A DNA stretch of 64,000 nucleotides from Bradyrhizobium liaoningense (GCF_018130955.1 NZ_JAFCJM010000038.1:1-64000); one strand, 5' to 3'; shown: positions 50,034 to 59,402, counted from the first letter of the stretch. The notes: generated by a model not told the origin, from the letters alone. Translations and numbers: made by a program.

Positions 50034-50816
50034 GTGAACGTGGCGAACAAAGTCAAAGAGATCTGGAAGTCGGGCAAGGCCGTGGTCAACGCGTGGCTTG
50101 CGATCCCCTCGGGCTTTTCGGCCGAGATGATCGCGCAATGCGGCTTCGACAGCGTCACCGTCGATATGCAGCACGGCGTGCAGGACTATCTCTCGATGGT
50201 GCAATGCTTCCAGGCGATGGACAAGCATCCGGTGACGCCGATGGTCCGCGTGCCCTGGAACGAGCCCGGCATCATCGGCAAGGTGCTCGACGGCGGCGCC
50301 TATGGCGTGATCTGCCCGATGGTCAACACGGCGCAGGAGGCCAAGAACCTCGTCTCCTATTCAAAATATCCGCCGCAGGGCGTGCGTTCCAACGGCCCGA
50401 TCCGCGCCGGCATGTACGGCACCGCGGGCTCGTATCAGAAGACAGCGAATGCCGACACCATCCTGCTCCCGATGATGGAGACCAGGACCGCGGTCGAAAA
50501 CATGGAAGCGATCCTCGATGTCGAAGGCATCGACGGCGTCTATATCGGACCGTCCGACCTCGGCTTCTCCTACGGCCTCGAGCCGAAGCTCGATCGCAGC
50601 GAGCCGGAGATCTTGGCGATCTACGAGAAGATCATCAAGGAGTGCGGCAAGCGCGGCCTCAACCCGGGCATCCATTGCAGCGGCGCGGAAGGCGCGGCGC
50701 GGGCGATCAACATGGGCTTCAAGCTGGTCACCCTGTCGAACGAGGTCGGCCTGATGACGACCTATGCCAAGATGCAGGTGAATGCGACCCGGAAGGATTC
50801 CGGCGGCAAGGCTTGA
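50034..50816 (+). CDS. HpcH/HpaI-type aldolase
   Basis: 260 residues, class II pyruvate aldolase TIM-barrel. Key segments are VTVDMQHGVQDY (the His base), MVRVPWNEPG (the Arg), ETRTAVENMEAILDVEG and GPSDLGFSYG (metal Glu and Asp). HpaI cleaves 2,4-dihydroxyhept-2-ene-1,7-dioate into pyruvate and succinic semialdehyde, the last step after hpaH, but the motif VDMQHG differs from the usual DGEH, so other substrates remain possible. GTG 50034 or GTG 50040 may be the start; AAGGA lies just upstream. Confidence 0.82.
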   Translation: MNVANKVKEIWKSGKAVVNAWLAIPSGFSAEMIAQCGFDSVTVDMQHGVQDYLSMVQCFQAMDKHPVTPMVRVPWNEPGIIGKVLDGGAYGVICPMVNTAQEAKNLVSYSKYPPQGVRSNGPIRAGMYGTAGSYQKTANADTILLPMMETRTAVENMEAILDVEGIDGVYIGPSDLGFSYGLEPKLDRSEPEILAIYEKIIKECGKRGLNPGIHCSGAEGAARAINMGFKLVTLSNEVGLMTTYAKMQVNATRKDSGGKA

Positions 50817-50830
50817 TCGCTCTCTCCTCT

Positions 50831-50970
50831 CCCTCTCCCCGCTCTTGCGGGGAGAGGGTTGGGGTGAGGGGCCTCTCTCAACACGAACTAGGCTAACGAC
50901 TGAGCGCGCGGCTCGCCCCTCACCCGGATCGCTGCGCGATCCGACCTCTCCCCGTAAGAACGGGGAGAGG
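50831..50970. repeat. Intergenic palindromic repeats, family E
   Basis: A perfect hairpin CCCTCTCCCCGC-TCTT-GCGGGGAGAGGG (50831-50858) starts 14 bases after the aldolase stop. A second hairpin CCTCTCCCCG-TAAGAA-CGGGGAGAGG is at 50945-50970. The first could act as a terminator or processing site. Confidence 0.65.
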
Positions 50971-50997
50971 TGAAGTCCGAAGACCAAGGAGACACCC

Positions 50998-52524
50998 ATG
51001 ACGACCCCAGCTCCCGTGATCCGCCTGCACCCTGATGACGGCGTGGTGATCGCGCGTGCCAGCCTGCCGCCCGGCACCGTGGTGGCCGACGGCGTGAGCG
51101 CGGTCGAGCGCATTCCCTCGGGCCACAAGGTTGCGATCAAGCCGATCGCGGTCGGCGAGCCGGTCAAGCGCTACGGCCAGATCATCGGCTTTGCGACGCA
51201 AGCCATCTCGCCGGGCCAGCACGTGCATACGCAGAACTGCGGCATGGGCGATTTCTCCAAGGACTACGCCTATTGCGCGGACGTGAAGCCGACGCCGAAT
51301 TTCGACCTGCCGGCGACGTTCGAAGGCATCCGCCGCCCCGACGGCCGCGTCGCCACGCGCAACTACATCGGCATCCTCACCTCGGTGAATTGCAGTGCGC
51401 ATGTCGCTGGTCTCGTCGCCGATGTCTTCAAGAAGAATCCGTTCACCGGCGAGAATCCGCTGGCCGATTTCCCCAATGTCGACGGCGTCGTCGCGCTCAC
51501 CCACAAGACCGGCTGCGGCATGACGCAGCACGAGCCCCTGGCGCTGCTCCGTCGCACGCTCGGCGGTTACGCGCGGCACGTGAACTTTTCCAACGTGATC
51601 GTGCTGGGGCTGGGTTGCGAGGTGAACCAGATCGGCGGGTTGATGGAGGAGCAGAAGCTGGCCGGCCGGCTCCGTGCGATGGACATCCAGGACGTCGGCG
51701 GTACCCGCAAGACGATGGAGGCGGGCGTTGCTTTCGTGCGCGAGACGCTTGCCGATGCCAACAAGGTCAAGCGTGAGTCCGTGCCGGCGAGCGAGTTGAC
51801 CGTGGCGCTGCAATGCGGCGGCTCCGACGGCTATTCCGGCGTATCGGCCAATCCCGCGCTCGGCGCGGCCAGCGATCTCATCGTGCGCCATGGCGGCACG
51901 GTGATCCTCTCCGAGACCCCCGAGACCTACGGCGCCGAACATCTGCTCACGCGCCGCGCGGTCAGCCGCGAAGTCGGCGAAAAGCTCGTCGGCTTGATGC
52001 GCTGGTGGGAAGAGTACACGCAGCGGGAAGGCGCCGAGATGAATGCCAATCCGAGCCCCGGCAACAAGGCCGGCGGCCTCACCACCATTCTCGAAAAGTC
52101 GCTGGGCGCGATGGCGAAGGCCGGCACCACCAATCTCGTCGACGTGCTCAACTATGCGGAAGCCGTCACCAAGAAGGGTTTTGTGTTCATGGACACGCCC
52201 GGCTACGACCCGGTCGCGGCGACCGGGCAGGTGGCGGGCGGCGCCAACCTCGTCTGCTTCACGACCGGCCGCGGCAGCGTGTTCGGCTGCAAGCCCGCGC
52301 CGTCGATCAAGCTTGCGACCAACACGACCATGTACCAGCGCATGGAAGAGGACATGGATGTCAATTGCGGCACCATCCTCGAGGGATCCGAGACCGTCGA
52401 GGAGTGCGGCAAGCGCATCTTCGATCTCATCCTGAAGACCGCGTCGGGACAGCCGACCAAGAGCGAGAGCCTTGGTTTCGGCGGTGCCGAGTTTGCGCCA
52501 TGGGTGCTAGGGGCGACGATGTGA
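50998..52524 (+). CDS. UxaA-family (altronate/galactarate dehydratase-like) protein
   Basis: 508 residues. An N-terminal SAF domain (about 13-90, with KVAIKPIAVGEPVKRYGQIIG) is fused to the catalytic C-terminal part (about 105-505) carrying RVATRNYIGILTSVNCSA, HKTGCGMTQHEPLALL and CGGSDGYSGVSANPALGAA, with cysteines that fit an iron site. The family dehydrates C6 sugar acids; both halves are in one chain here, as in altronate dehydratase. AAGGAG lies 7 bases before the ATG. With the preceding aldolase and dehydrogenase it suggests sugar-acid or hydroxy-diacid breakdown. Confidence 0.85.
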   Translation: MTTPAPVIRLHPDDGVVIARASLPPGTVVADGVSAVERIPSGHKVAIKPIAVGEPVKRYGQIIGFATQAISPGQHVHTQNCGMGDFSKDYAYCADVKPTPNFDLPATFEGIRRPDGRVATRNYIGILTSVNCSAHVAGLVADVFKKNPFTGENPLADFPNVDGVVALTHKTGCGMTQHEPLALLRRTLGGYARHVNFSNVIVLGLGCEVNQIGGLMEEQKLAGRLRAMDIQDVGGTRKTMEAGVAFVRETLADANKVKRESVPASELTVALQCGGSDGYSGVSANPALGAASDLIVRHGGTVILSETPETYGAEHLLTRRAVSREVGEKLVGLMRWWEEYTQREGAEMNANPSPGNKAGGLTTILEKSLGAMAKAGTTNLVDVLNYAEAVTKKGFVFMDTPGYDPVAATGQVAGGANLVCFTTGRGSVFGCKPAPSIKLATNTTMYQRMEEDMDVNCGTILEGSETVEECGKRIFDLILKTASGQPTKSESLGFGGAEFAPWVLGATM

Positions 52525-52589
52525 GAGGCGCGCATAGCCCGTGCCGTAGGCACGCTCTGCCGTTTGTTAGTGCTTGATCGCGATGACGT

Positions 52590-52625
52590 CAGGTGTTCTG
52601 CTCAAAAAAGCTGCTGGAGCACCTG
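52590..52625 (+). promoter_or_regulatory. Hairpin that covers the Shine-Dalgarno of the transglutaminase gene
   Basis: CAGGTGTTCT (52590-52599) can pair with GGAGCACCTG (52616-52625) over 10 bases including two wobble pairs, leaving a 16-base A-rich loop. The 3' arm contains GGAG, the Shine-Dalgarno 10 bases before the GTG at 52630. If formed, it would limit translation of the first gene of the operon. Confidence 0.4.
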
Positions 52626-52629
52626 ATCC

Positions 52630-55600
52630 GTGTCGATCTACGTCGCATTACACCACGTCACGCACTACAAATACGACCGTCCGATCGATCTCGGCCCGCA
52701 GACCATCCGCCTGCGGCCGGCGCCGCACACGCGCACGCCGATCCTGAGCTATTCGCTCAAGGTCACGCCATCAAATCATTTCGTGAACTGGCAGCAGGAC
52801 CCGCAGGGCAATTGGCTCGCACGCTACGTCTTTCCGGAGAAGGCCACCGAGCTAAAGATCGAGGTCGACTTCACGGCCCAGATGACCGTGATCAACCCGT
52901 TCGACTTCTTCGTCGAGCCCTATGCCGACAGCTTTCCGTTCGACTACACCAAGGACCTCAAGACCGAGCTCGCGCCCTATCTCGAAACCATCCAGCCAGG
53001 TCCAAAGTTCGCCGAGTATCTCGCCTCGATTCCGCGCGAGGCTTCCAACACCGTCAACTACCTCGTCGATCTCAACAGGGAGCTGCAGAAGCGCGTCCGC
53101 TACATCATCCGGATGGAGCCGGGGGTGCAGACACCGGAGGAGACGCTGGCCTCGGGCGCCGGTTCGTGCCGCGACTCGGCGTGGCTGCTGATCCAGACCC
53201 TGCGCCATCTCGGCCTCGCAGCTCGCTTCGTCTCCGGCTATCTGATCCAGATCCGTCCCGACATCGATCCGATCGAGGGACCGCCCGAGGTCGAGAACGA
53301 TTTTACCGATCTGCACGCCTGGGCCGAAGTCTATCTGCCCGGCGCCGGCTGGATCGGCTTTGATGCGACCTCCGGCATGCTCGCGGGCGAGGGACATATC
53401 CCCGTCGCCGCCACGCCGCATTATCGCTCGGCCGCACCGATCTCCGGCAGCGCCGGCTTTGCCGAGGTCGAGTTCGCCTTCGACATGAGCGTCAGGCGCA
53501 TCCGCGAGGCGCCGCGGATCACAAAGCCGTTCTCCGACGAGGCCTGGGCGCGGCTCAACGAGCTCGGCGAGCAGGTCGACGGCGATCTCGTGAGCCAGGA
53601 CGTGCGCCTCACCATGGGCGGCGAGCCGACCTTCGTCTCGGTCGACGATCTCGAAGCCGGCGAGTGGAACACCGAAGCCGTCGGTCCGACCAAGCGCGCG
53701 CTGGCCGACGATCTGATCCGCCGCCTGCGCACGCGCTTCGCGCCCGGTGGTCTCCTGCATTACGGCCAGGGCAAATGGTATCCCGGCGAGAGCCTGCCGC
53801 GCTGGGCTTTTGGGCTCTACTGGCGCAAGGACGGCGTGCCGATCTGGAAGAACGCCGATCTCATCGCGAAGATCGCCGATGCGCGGCCGGCGCAGGTCAA
53901 GGACGCCGCAGCGTTCATGGAAGGCACCGCGGCGCGGCTCGGGCTCGATCCCGGCTACATTATGCCGGCCTATGAGGATCCCGCCTATTGGTTGCAGAAG
54001 GAGGGCGAGCTTCCGGTCAACGTCGATCCCTCCGATTCCAAGCTGTCCGACCCTGAAGCGCGGGCGCGCATGGCGCGCGTGTTCGACAAGGGGCTGGGCA
54101 CGCCGCGCGGCTTCGTGATGCCGGTGCAGCGCTGGAACGCGGAAGCGCCGCGCTGGCGCAGCGAGCGCTGGAGCCTGCGGCGCAGTCATCTGTTCCTGAC
54201 GCCGGGTGATTCCCCGCTCGGGCTGCGGCTGCCGATCGGCTCGCTCGGCTATGTCCCGCCCAATGAATTCCCCTACATCCACGAGCAGGATCCGATGGAG
54301 GCGCGCGGCAAATTGCCGGTGTTCAGCCTCAGGGCGCGCCCGCCATCACCGCCAAGGCTCGCGCCCGAACATCTCAACACTGCGATTCCCGTGCGCACCG
54401 CGATGGCGGTCGAGGTTCGCGACGGCGTGATCTGCGCCTTCATGCCGCCGGTCGAGAAGATCGAAGACTATCTCGAGCTGATCGCAGCGCTCGAGGCGAC
54501 CGCCGAGGAGATGCAGCTCGCCGTGCATGTCGAAGGCTATCCGCCGCCTTTCGATCCGCGCATCGACGTCATCAAGGTGACGCCCGATCCCGGCGTGATC
54601 GAGATCAACATCCAGCCGGCCAAGACCTGGCGCGACGCCGTCGACATCACCTTCGGTCTTTATGAGGACGCTGCAAAAGTCCGGCTCGGCGCCAACCGCT
54701 TCCTGATCGACGGGCGTCACACCGGCACCGGCGGCGGCAATCATGTCGTGGTCGGAGGGGCGAGCCCACCGGACTCGCCGTTCCTGCGCCGGCCTGATCT
54801 GTTGAAGAGCCTCGTGCTGTATTGGCAGCGGCATCCGTCGCTGTCCTATTTCTTCTCAGGGCTCTTCATCGGGCCGACCAGCCAGGCGCCGCGCATCGAC
54901 GAGGCGCGGCACGACAGCATCTACGAGCTCGAGGTCGCGCTGTCGCATGTGCCGCCGCCGGGCTACCAGGCGCCGCTCTGGCTGGTGGACCGCCTGTTCC
55001 GGCATCTCCTGGTCGACATCACCGGCAATACTCACCGCGCCGAGATCTGCATCGACAAGCTCTATTCGCCCGACAGCCCGACCGGGCGGCTTGGCCTCGT
55101 CGAATTCCGCGCGCTCGAAATGCCGCCCGATCCGCGCATGTCGCTGGCGCAGCAGCTCTTGATCCGCGCGCTGATCGCAAAGCTGTGGCGCGAACCGCAA
55201 CAGGGCAAGTTCGTGCGTTGGGGCACGGCGCTGCACGATCGCTTCATGCTGCCTCACTTCATCTGGGCAGACTTCGTTGACGTGCTTTCTGAGTTGAAGC
55301 AATCCGGCTATCCCTTTGAGCCGGAATGGTATCTCGCCCAGCTCGAATTTCGTTTCCCGGCCTTCGGCCGCGTCCACCATGGCGGCGTGACGCTGGAATT
55401 GCGCCAAGCGCTGGAGCCCTGGCATGTGCTCGGCGAGGAGGGCTCAGCCGGCGGCACTGTTCGTTATGTTGATAGCTCGGTCGAGCGACTTCAGGTGAAG
55501 GCTGAAGGCTTCATCGAGGGCCGCCATGTGGTGACGTGCAACGGCCGCCGCCTGCCGATGACCCCGACCGGCCGGTCGGCGGAGGCCGTGGCCGGTGTCC

Positions 55601-55902
55601 GCTTCAAGGCCTGGCAGCCGGCCTCCGGCCTGCACCCGACCATTCCCGTCCACGCGCCTCTGACCTTCGACCTGATCGATACCTGGAACGGCCGCTCGCT
55701 CGGCGGCTGCGTCTATCATGTCGCCCATCCCGGCGGGCGCAACTACGACACCAAGCCGGTCAACACCTACGAGGCCGAGGCGCGGCGGCTGGCGCGCTTC
55801 CAGGATCACGGCCACACGCCGGGCCCGGTCCAGCCGCCGCCGGAGGAACGCACAATTGAGTTTCCGCTGACCCTCGACTTGCGAACGCCGCTCCTGCATT
55901 GA
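52630..55902 (+). CDS. Transglutaminase-like protease fused to DUF2126
   Basis: 1090 residues. Residues about 1-110 are the bacterial transglutaminase N-terminal beta domain; about 110-260 is the papain-like transglutaminase core with C180 (GAGSCRDSAW), H229 (DLHAWAEVY) and D245 (IGFDATSG). From about 320 (RLTMGGEPTFVS) to the end is a DUF2126 region of over 700 residues, with RFLIDGRHTGTGGGNHVV near 700. No signal peptide. Comparative genomics groups DUF2126 with amide-bond ligases, so one chain may both cut and make peptide bonds. First of three tightly packed genes; start GTG at 52630. Confidence 0.88.
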   Translation: MSIYVALHHVTHYKYDRPIDLGPQTIRLRPAPHTRTPILSYSLKVTPSNHFVNWQQDPQGNWLARYVFPEKATELKIEVDFTAQMTVINPFDFFVEPYADSFPFDYTKDLKTELAPYLETIQPGPKFAEYLASIPREASNTVNYLVDLNRELQKRVRYIIRMEPGVQTPEETLASGAGSCRDSAWLLIQTLRHLGLAARFVSGYLIQIRPDIDPIEGPPEVENDFTDLHAWAEVYLPGAGWIGFDATSGMLAGEGHIPVAATPHYRSAAPISGSAGFAEVEFAFDMSVRRIREAPRITKPFSDEAWARLNELGEQVDGDLVSQDVRLTMGGEPTFVSVDDLEAGEWNTEAVGPTKRALADDLIRRLRTRFAPGGLLHYGQGKWYPGESLPRWAFGLYWRKDGVPIWKNADLIAKIADARPAQVKDAAAFMEGTAARLGLDPGYIMPAYEDPAYWLQKEGELPVNVDPSDSKLSDPEARARMARVFDKGLGTPRGFVMPVQRWNAEAPRWRSERWSLRRSHLFLTPGDSPLGLRLPIGSLGYVPPNEFPYIHEQDPMEARGKLPVFSLRARPPSPPRLAPEHLNTAIPVRTAMAVEVRDGVICAFMPPVEKIEDYLELIAALEATAEEMQLAVHVEGYPPPFDPRIDVIKVTPDPGVIEINIQPAKTWRDAVDITFGLYEDAAKVRLGANRFLIDGRHTGTGGGNHVVVGGASPPDSPFLRRPDLLKSLVLYWQRHPSLSYFFSGLFIGPTSQAPRIDEARHDSIYELEVALSHVPPPGYQAPLWLVDRLFRHLLVDITGNTHRAEICIDKLYSPDSPTGRLGLVEFRALEMPPDPRMSLAQQLLIRALIAKLWREPQQGKFVRWGTALHDRFMLPHFIWADFVDVLSELKQSGYPFEPEWYLAQLEFRFPAFGRVHHGGVTLELRQALEPWHVLGEEGSAGGTVRYVDSSVERLQVKAEGFIEGRHVVTCNGRRLPMTPTGRSAEAVAGVRFKAWQPASGLHPTIPVHAPLTFDLIDTWNGRSLGGCVYHVAHPGGRNYDTKPVNTYEAEARRLARFQDHGHTPGPVQPPPEERTIEFPLTLDLRTPLLH

Positions 55903-55929
55903 GTATAGTGATGGGGCAGGGAGAGGCGG

Positions 55930-58446
55930 ATGGGCGAAGGCGCAACCGAGGGGACCGGTCAGGCGGGCAGGGCGCGACCCGGCCAGCGCCGCGTTGCGCA
56001 ATGGATTCGCGACTATAGCCGCTTGCCCGGCATCCCCGATGAATTCCTGACGCCCGACGGCGAGCCCCGCGCCGTCTGGAGCCGTTTCTTCGACGCCTTT
56101 GGCGCACTCGCGCCGGACGAGATCGAGCGCCGCTTTGCGATGGCCGACCGGCACTTGCGCGAGGCCGGCGTCACCTATCGCCCGCCGGGCGAGAACGCCG
56201 ACCGGATCTGGCCGCTCAGCCATTTGCCGCTCCTGATCGACGACGCCGACTGGCAGCAGCTCACCGCCGGCATCAAGCAGCGCGCCCAGCTTCTGGAGCT
56301 GGTGCTGCGCGACATCTATGGCGAGGGCCGCCTGGTCGCCGAGGGTGCGCTTCCTGCGGCTGCGATTGCGGGCAGCGCCGAATATCTGCGGCCGGTATGC
56401 GGCGTAAAGCCGCCCGGCGGCCGCTATCTCTCGATCTATGCCGCCGACGTCGGCCGCGGTCCCGATGGCCGCTGGTGGGTGCTTGGCGACCGCACCCAGG
56501 CGCCGTCAGGCGCCGGCTACGCGCTGGAAAACCGCCTGGTGCTGTCGCGTGCCTTCGCCAATCTCTACAAGTCGATGAATGTCGAGCGCGTCGCGCCGTT
56601 CTTCGAGGCGTTTCGCGACAGCCTGCGCGGCAGCGCCGACCGCGACGAGCCGCGGATCGGCGTGCTCACGCCCGGCAGTTTCAGCGAGACCTATTTCGAG
56701 CATGCCACGCTCGCCCGCTATCTCGGCTTCCTCCTGGTCGAGGGCGACGATCTCGCCGTCAGCGACAACCGTCTCCACATCCGCACCGTGGCCGGGCTGA
56801 AGCGGCTCGACGTTCTGCTGCGTCGGGTCGATTCCAACTTCCTCGATCCGCTGGAGCTCGATGCCTCCTCGCGTTTGGGGGTGCCCGGCCTGATCGACGT
56901 GCTGCGCAAGGACGGCGTCGTGGTCGCCAACATGCCGGGCTCCGGCGTGCTCGAGGCGCGGGCGCTGCTCGGCTTCCTGCCGGCGCTCAGCCGTCGCCTG
57001 CTCGGCGAAGAGCTGAAGATGCCGCATATCGCGACCTGGTGGTGCGGGCAGAAGTCGGCGCGCGACGAGGTGCTGTCGCGGCTCGACGAGGTCGCCATCG
57101 AAGGCGCCTATAGCCGCTTCGTGCCGGGCTTTCCGAGCAACGGCCCGGTGCTCGCAAGCGAGCTCGATGCGCCGGAACGCCAGCGCCTGATCGACGCGAT
57201 CGGCGACCGCGGCCTCGACTATGTCGGCCAGGAGGTGGTGCGCCTGTCGACCATGCCGGTGTGGGAGCAGGGCCAGATCTCGCCGCGGCCGTTCGTGCTG
57301 CGGGTGTTTGCCGCCGCCACCGAGGACGGCTGGACCATCATGCCCGGCGGCTTCTGCCGGATCGCCGAGCAGCCCGACGCACGCGCGGTGTCGATGGGCG
57401 ACGGCGCGCGTGCTGCCGACGTCTGGGTCGTGTCCGAGAAGCAGGTCTCGCCGGCAACGCTGCTGCCGGCGACCGACAAGGTGCGCATCCGCCGCATCGC
57501 CGGCGTGCTGCCGAGCCGTGCCGCGGACAATCTGTTCTGGCTCGGCCGCTATCTCGAGCGCGCCGAGGCGACGCTGCGGCTGGTGCGCGCGCTCGGCTCG
57601 CCGATGCGCCCCAACAAGACCACCTCGAGCGCGATGCAGTCGGCCGAGCGCATCCAACGTCTCCTGGTCGCCTGGGGCGCGATCTCGCAGGCCTCGCGCA
57701 CGGCGCCGGGGCGGATCGCGGCGGAGGCCTTGCAGAGCGCGGATCGCTTCGGCTCGGCGCTGTCGCTGGTGCGCGCCGCGCAGCGCACCGCAACGAGCCT
57801 GCGCGAGCGGCTGTCGCCCGACGCCTGGCAGGTCATCACTGAGATGACCGAGCGGCTCGCCTATGAGGTCGAGGACGACGACAGCGTGCTCAGCGCCGCT
57901 GAGCTGACGCTGCAGGAGCTCGCTAGCTTCGCCGGCCTCGCGCAGGAGAACATGAACCGCGCCGCAGGCTGGCGTTTCCTCGATATGGGCCGCCGCGCCG
58001 AGCGCGCCATCAACACCACGCGCTTTGCGCGGCAGTTCGCCTATGACGAGGCGGGCGACGAGGATCTCGACGTGCTGCTGACGCTGGTCGATTGCCAGAT
58101 CACCTATCGTTCGCGCTATCTGCTGGCGCCGGTGCTGGCGCCGGTGCGCGACCTCGCCGTGCTCGACAGCTACAATCCGCGCTCGGTCGCCTTCCAGGTC
58201 GCAACGCTGAATGAGCACATCGCAGCACTGCCGAGCCTGAAGGAATACGGGCTGATCGAGCGGCCGCAGCGCCTCGCCGTCGCGGTGCAGGCCATGCTTG
58301 CGACCGCCGAGGCTGAAAAACTCGAGGTCAAGACGCTGTTCGCGCTGGAGCAGGATCTGCTCAGCCTCGCCGACGCGATCGGATCGCACTACTTCCCGCA
58401 CGGCCCCAACGCCAGCCGGCCGGAAAAGCTGACGGGGCTGGCGTGA
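55930..58446 (+). CDS. Circularly permuted ATP-grasp fused to Alpha-E domain
   Basis: 838 residues. Residues about 20-480 are a circularly permuted ATP-grasp ligase (DUF404/407) with KPPGGRYLSIYAADVGR, GRWWVLGDRTQAPSGAGYAL and RVDSNFLDPLELD; such enzymes couple a carboxylate to an amine using ATP. From about 515 the helical Alpha-E domain (DUF403) begins at NLFWLGRYLERAEATLRL and runs to the C-terminus. The two are often separate genes; here they are one chain. It lies 27 bases after the first gene and overlaps the next (GTGA at 58443-58446). Product unknown. Confidence 0.88.
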   Translation: MGEGATEGTGQAGRARPGQRRVAQWIRDYSRLPGIPDEFLTPDGEPRAVWSRFFDAFGALAPDEIERRFAMADRHLREAGVTYRPPGENADRIWPLSHLPLLIDDADWQQLTAGIKQRAQLLELVLRDIYGEGRLVAEGALPAAAIAGSAEYLRPVCGVKPPGGRYLSIYAADVGRGPDGRWWVLGDRTQAPSGAGYALENRLVLSRAFANLYKSMNVERVAPFFEAFRDSLRGSADRDEPRIGVLTPGSFSETYFEHATLARYLGFLLVEGDDLAVSDNRLHIRTVAGLKRLDVLLRRVDSNFLDPLELDASSRLGVPGLIDVLRKDGVVVANMPGSGVLEARALLGFLPALSRRLLGEELKMPHIATWWCGQKSARDEVLSRLDEVAIEGAYSRFVPGFPSNGPVLASELDAPERQRLIDAIGDRGLDYVGQEVVRLSTMPVWEQGQISPRPFVLRVFAAATEDGWTIMPGGFCRIAEQPDARAVSMGDGARAADVWVVSEKQVSPATLLPATDKVRIRRIAGVLPSRAADNLFWLGRYLERAEATLRLVRALGSPMRPNKTTSSAMQSAERIQRLLVAWGAISQASRTAPGRIAAEALQSADRFGSALSLVRAAQRTATSLRERLSPDAWQVITEMTERLAYEVEDDDSVLSAAELTLQELASFAGLAQENMNRAAGWRFLDMGRRAERAINTTRFARQFAYDEAGDEDLDVLLTLVDCQITYRSRYLLAPVLAPVRDLAVLDSYNPRSVAFQVATLNEHIAALPSLKEYGLIERPQRLAVAVQAMLATAEAEKLEVKTLFALEQDLLSLADAIGSHYFPHGPNASRPEKLTGLA

Positions 58447-59321
58447 TCTACGACATACGCCACGTCACGACCTATTCCTATGAGTCTCCGGTCAGCTTCG
58501 CCCGCTGCACGCTGCGGCTGGAGCCGAAGAGCGGCGACGGACAGGAGCTGATCTCCCACAGCGTCGAGATCCGGCCGCGGCCGGTGGATCGCACCGCGCG
58601 GCGCGATTTCTTCGGCATCCTGACCGAGAGCGTCGTGATCGAGGCCGCGCACCGCAATTTGCGGATCGATTCCCGTTCGCGCGTATCGGTGTCGCGGCAG
58701 CCGCCGCCGCGCGATGCCTTCAGCCCGTCCTGGGAGAGCATCCGCGACATCGCCTTCGAGGCGACCAGCCTCGGGCCGTCCTCGCCGGTCGGCTACGTCT
58801 TCGCGAGCCCGCTGGTGCCGGTGCTGCGCGCGGTGAGCGCTTACGCGGCGTCGAGCTTTGCGCCCGGGGTGGGCATCCTCGCCGGCGCCGTCGACCTGAT
58901 GCATCGCATCCGCACCGAGTTCCGCTACGACCCGAAGGCCACCGTGATCTCGACGCCGCTGAAGGAGGTCTTCGACAACCGCCACGGCGTCTGCCAGGAC
59001 TTTGCCCATGTGATGATCGCAGGGCTCCGCGGGCTCGGCCTGCCGGCGGCCTATGTCAGCGGATACTTGCGGACCATCCCGCCGCCCGGCCAGCCGCGCC
59101 TGCAGGGCGCCGACGCCACCCATGCCTGGGTGTCGCTGTGGTGCGGCGCCGAGCTCGGCTGGGTCGGGCTCGATCCGACCAACGACCTGCTCGTCGCCAA
59201 CGATCACATCGTGCTCGCGGTCGGCCGCGATTTTTCCGACGTCTCGCCGGTCGACGGCATCATCGTGGGATCACCGAAGCAGAAGCTCGGCGTCGCCGTG
59301 GACGTGCTGCTGGTGGAGTAG
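58443..59321 (+). CDS. Transglutaminase-like cysteine protease
   Basis: 292 residues: an N-terminal beta domain (IYDIRHVTTYSYESPVSFA) and the transglutaminase core with C184 (HGVCQDFAHVMIAG), H227 (ATHAWVSLW) and D244 (VGLDPTNDLL). It resembles the first part of the protein at 52630 but lacks DUF2126. The catalytic triad is complete, so peptidase or transamidase activity is likely. The GTG start lies within the stop of the ATP-grasp gene. No signal peptide, so it acts in the cytoplasm. The Anbu proteasome-like subunit found in some related loci is not present in the window. Confidence 0.88.
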   Translation: MIYDIRHVTTYSYESPVSFARCTLRLEPKSGDGQELISHSVEIRPRPVDRTARRDFFGILTESVVIEAAHRNLRIDSRSRVSVSRQPPPRDAFSPSWESIRDIAFEATSLGPSSPVGYVFASPLVPVLRAVSAYAASSFAPGVGILAGAVDLMHRIRTEFRYDPKATVISTPLKEVFDNRHGVCQDFAHVMIAGLRGLGLPAAYVSGYLRTIPPPGQPRLQGADATHAWVSLWCGAELGWVGLDPTNDLLVANDHIVLAVGRDFSDVSPVDGIIVGSPKQKLGVAVDVLLVE

Positions 59322-59402
59322 GCGCGCAGCGGTGGAGTAGAGGGCGGGAGGCTGTCCCCTCATTCACCGCTGTTGGCAATCAGTTGCACGCTTCGCAATG
59401 TC

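Noticed and set aside
1..50970. Repeats as a possible CRISPR array
   Set aside because: The repeats are dispersed, palindromic and unequal, with no regular spacers and no cas genes.
52852..54282. A 476-residue frame on the minus strand
   Set aside because: It is the shadow of the transglutaminase-DUF2126 gene; no start signal or motif.
56506..58401. A 631-residue frame on the minus strand
   Set aside because: It lies opposite the ATP-grasp-Alpha-E gene and is rich in Arg, His and Gly without any domain signature.
59327..59372. Terminator hairpin after the second transglutaminase gene
   Set aside because: An 8-base stem exists, but the loop is about 30 bases and no U-run follows, so support is too weak.
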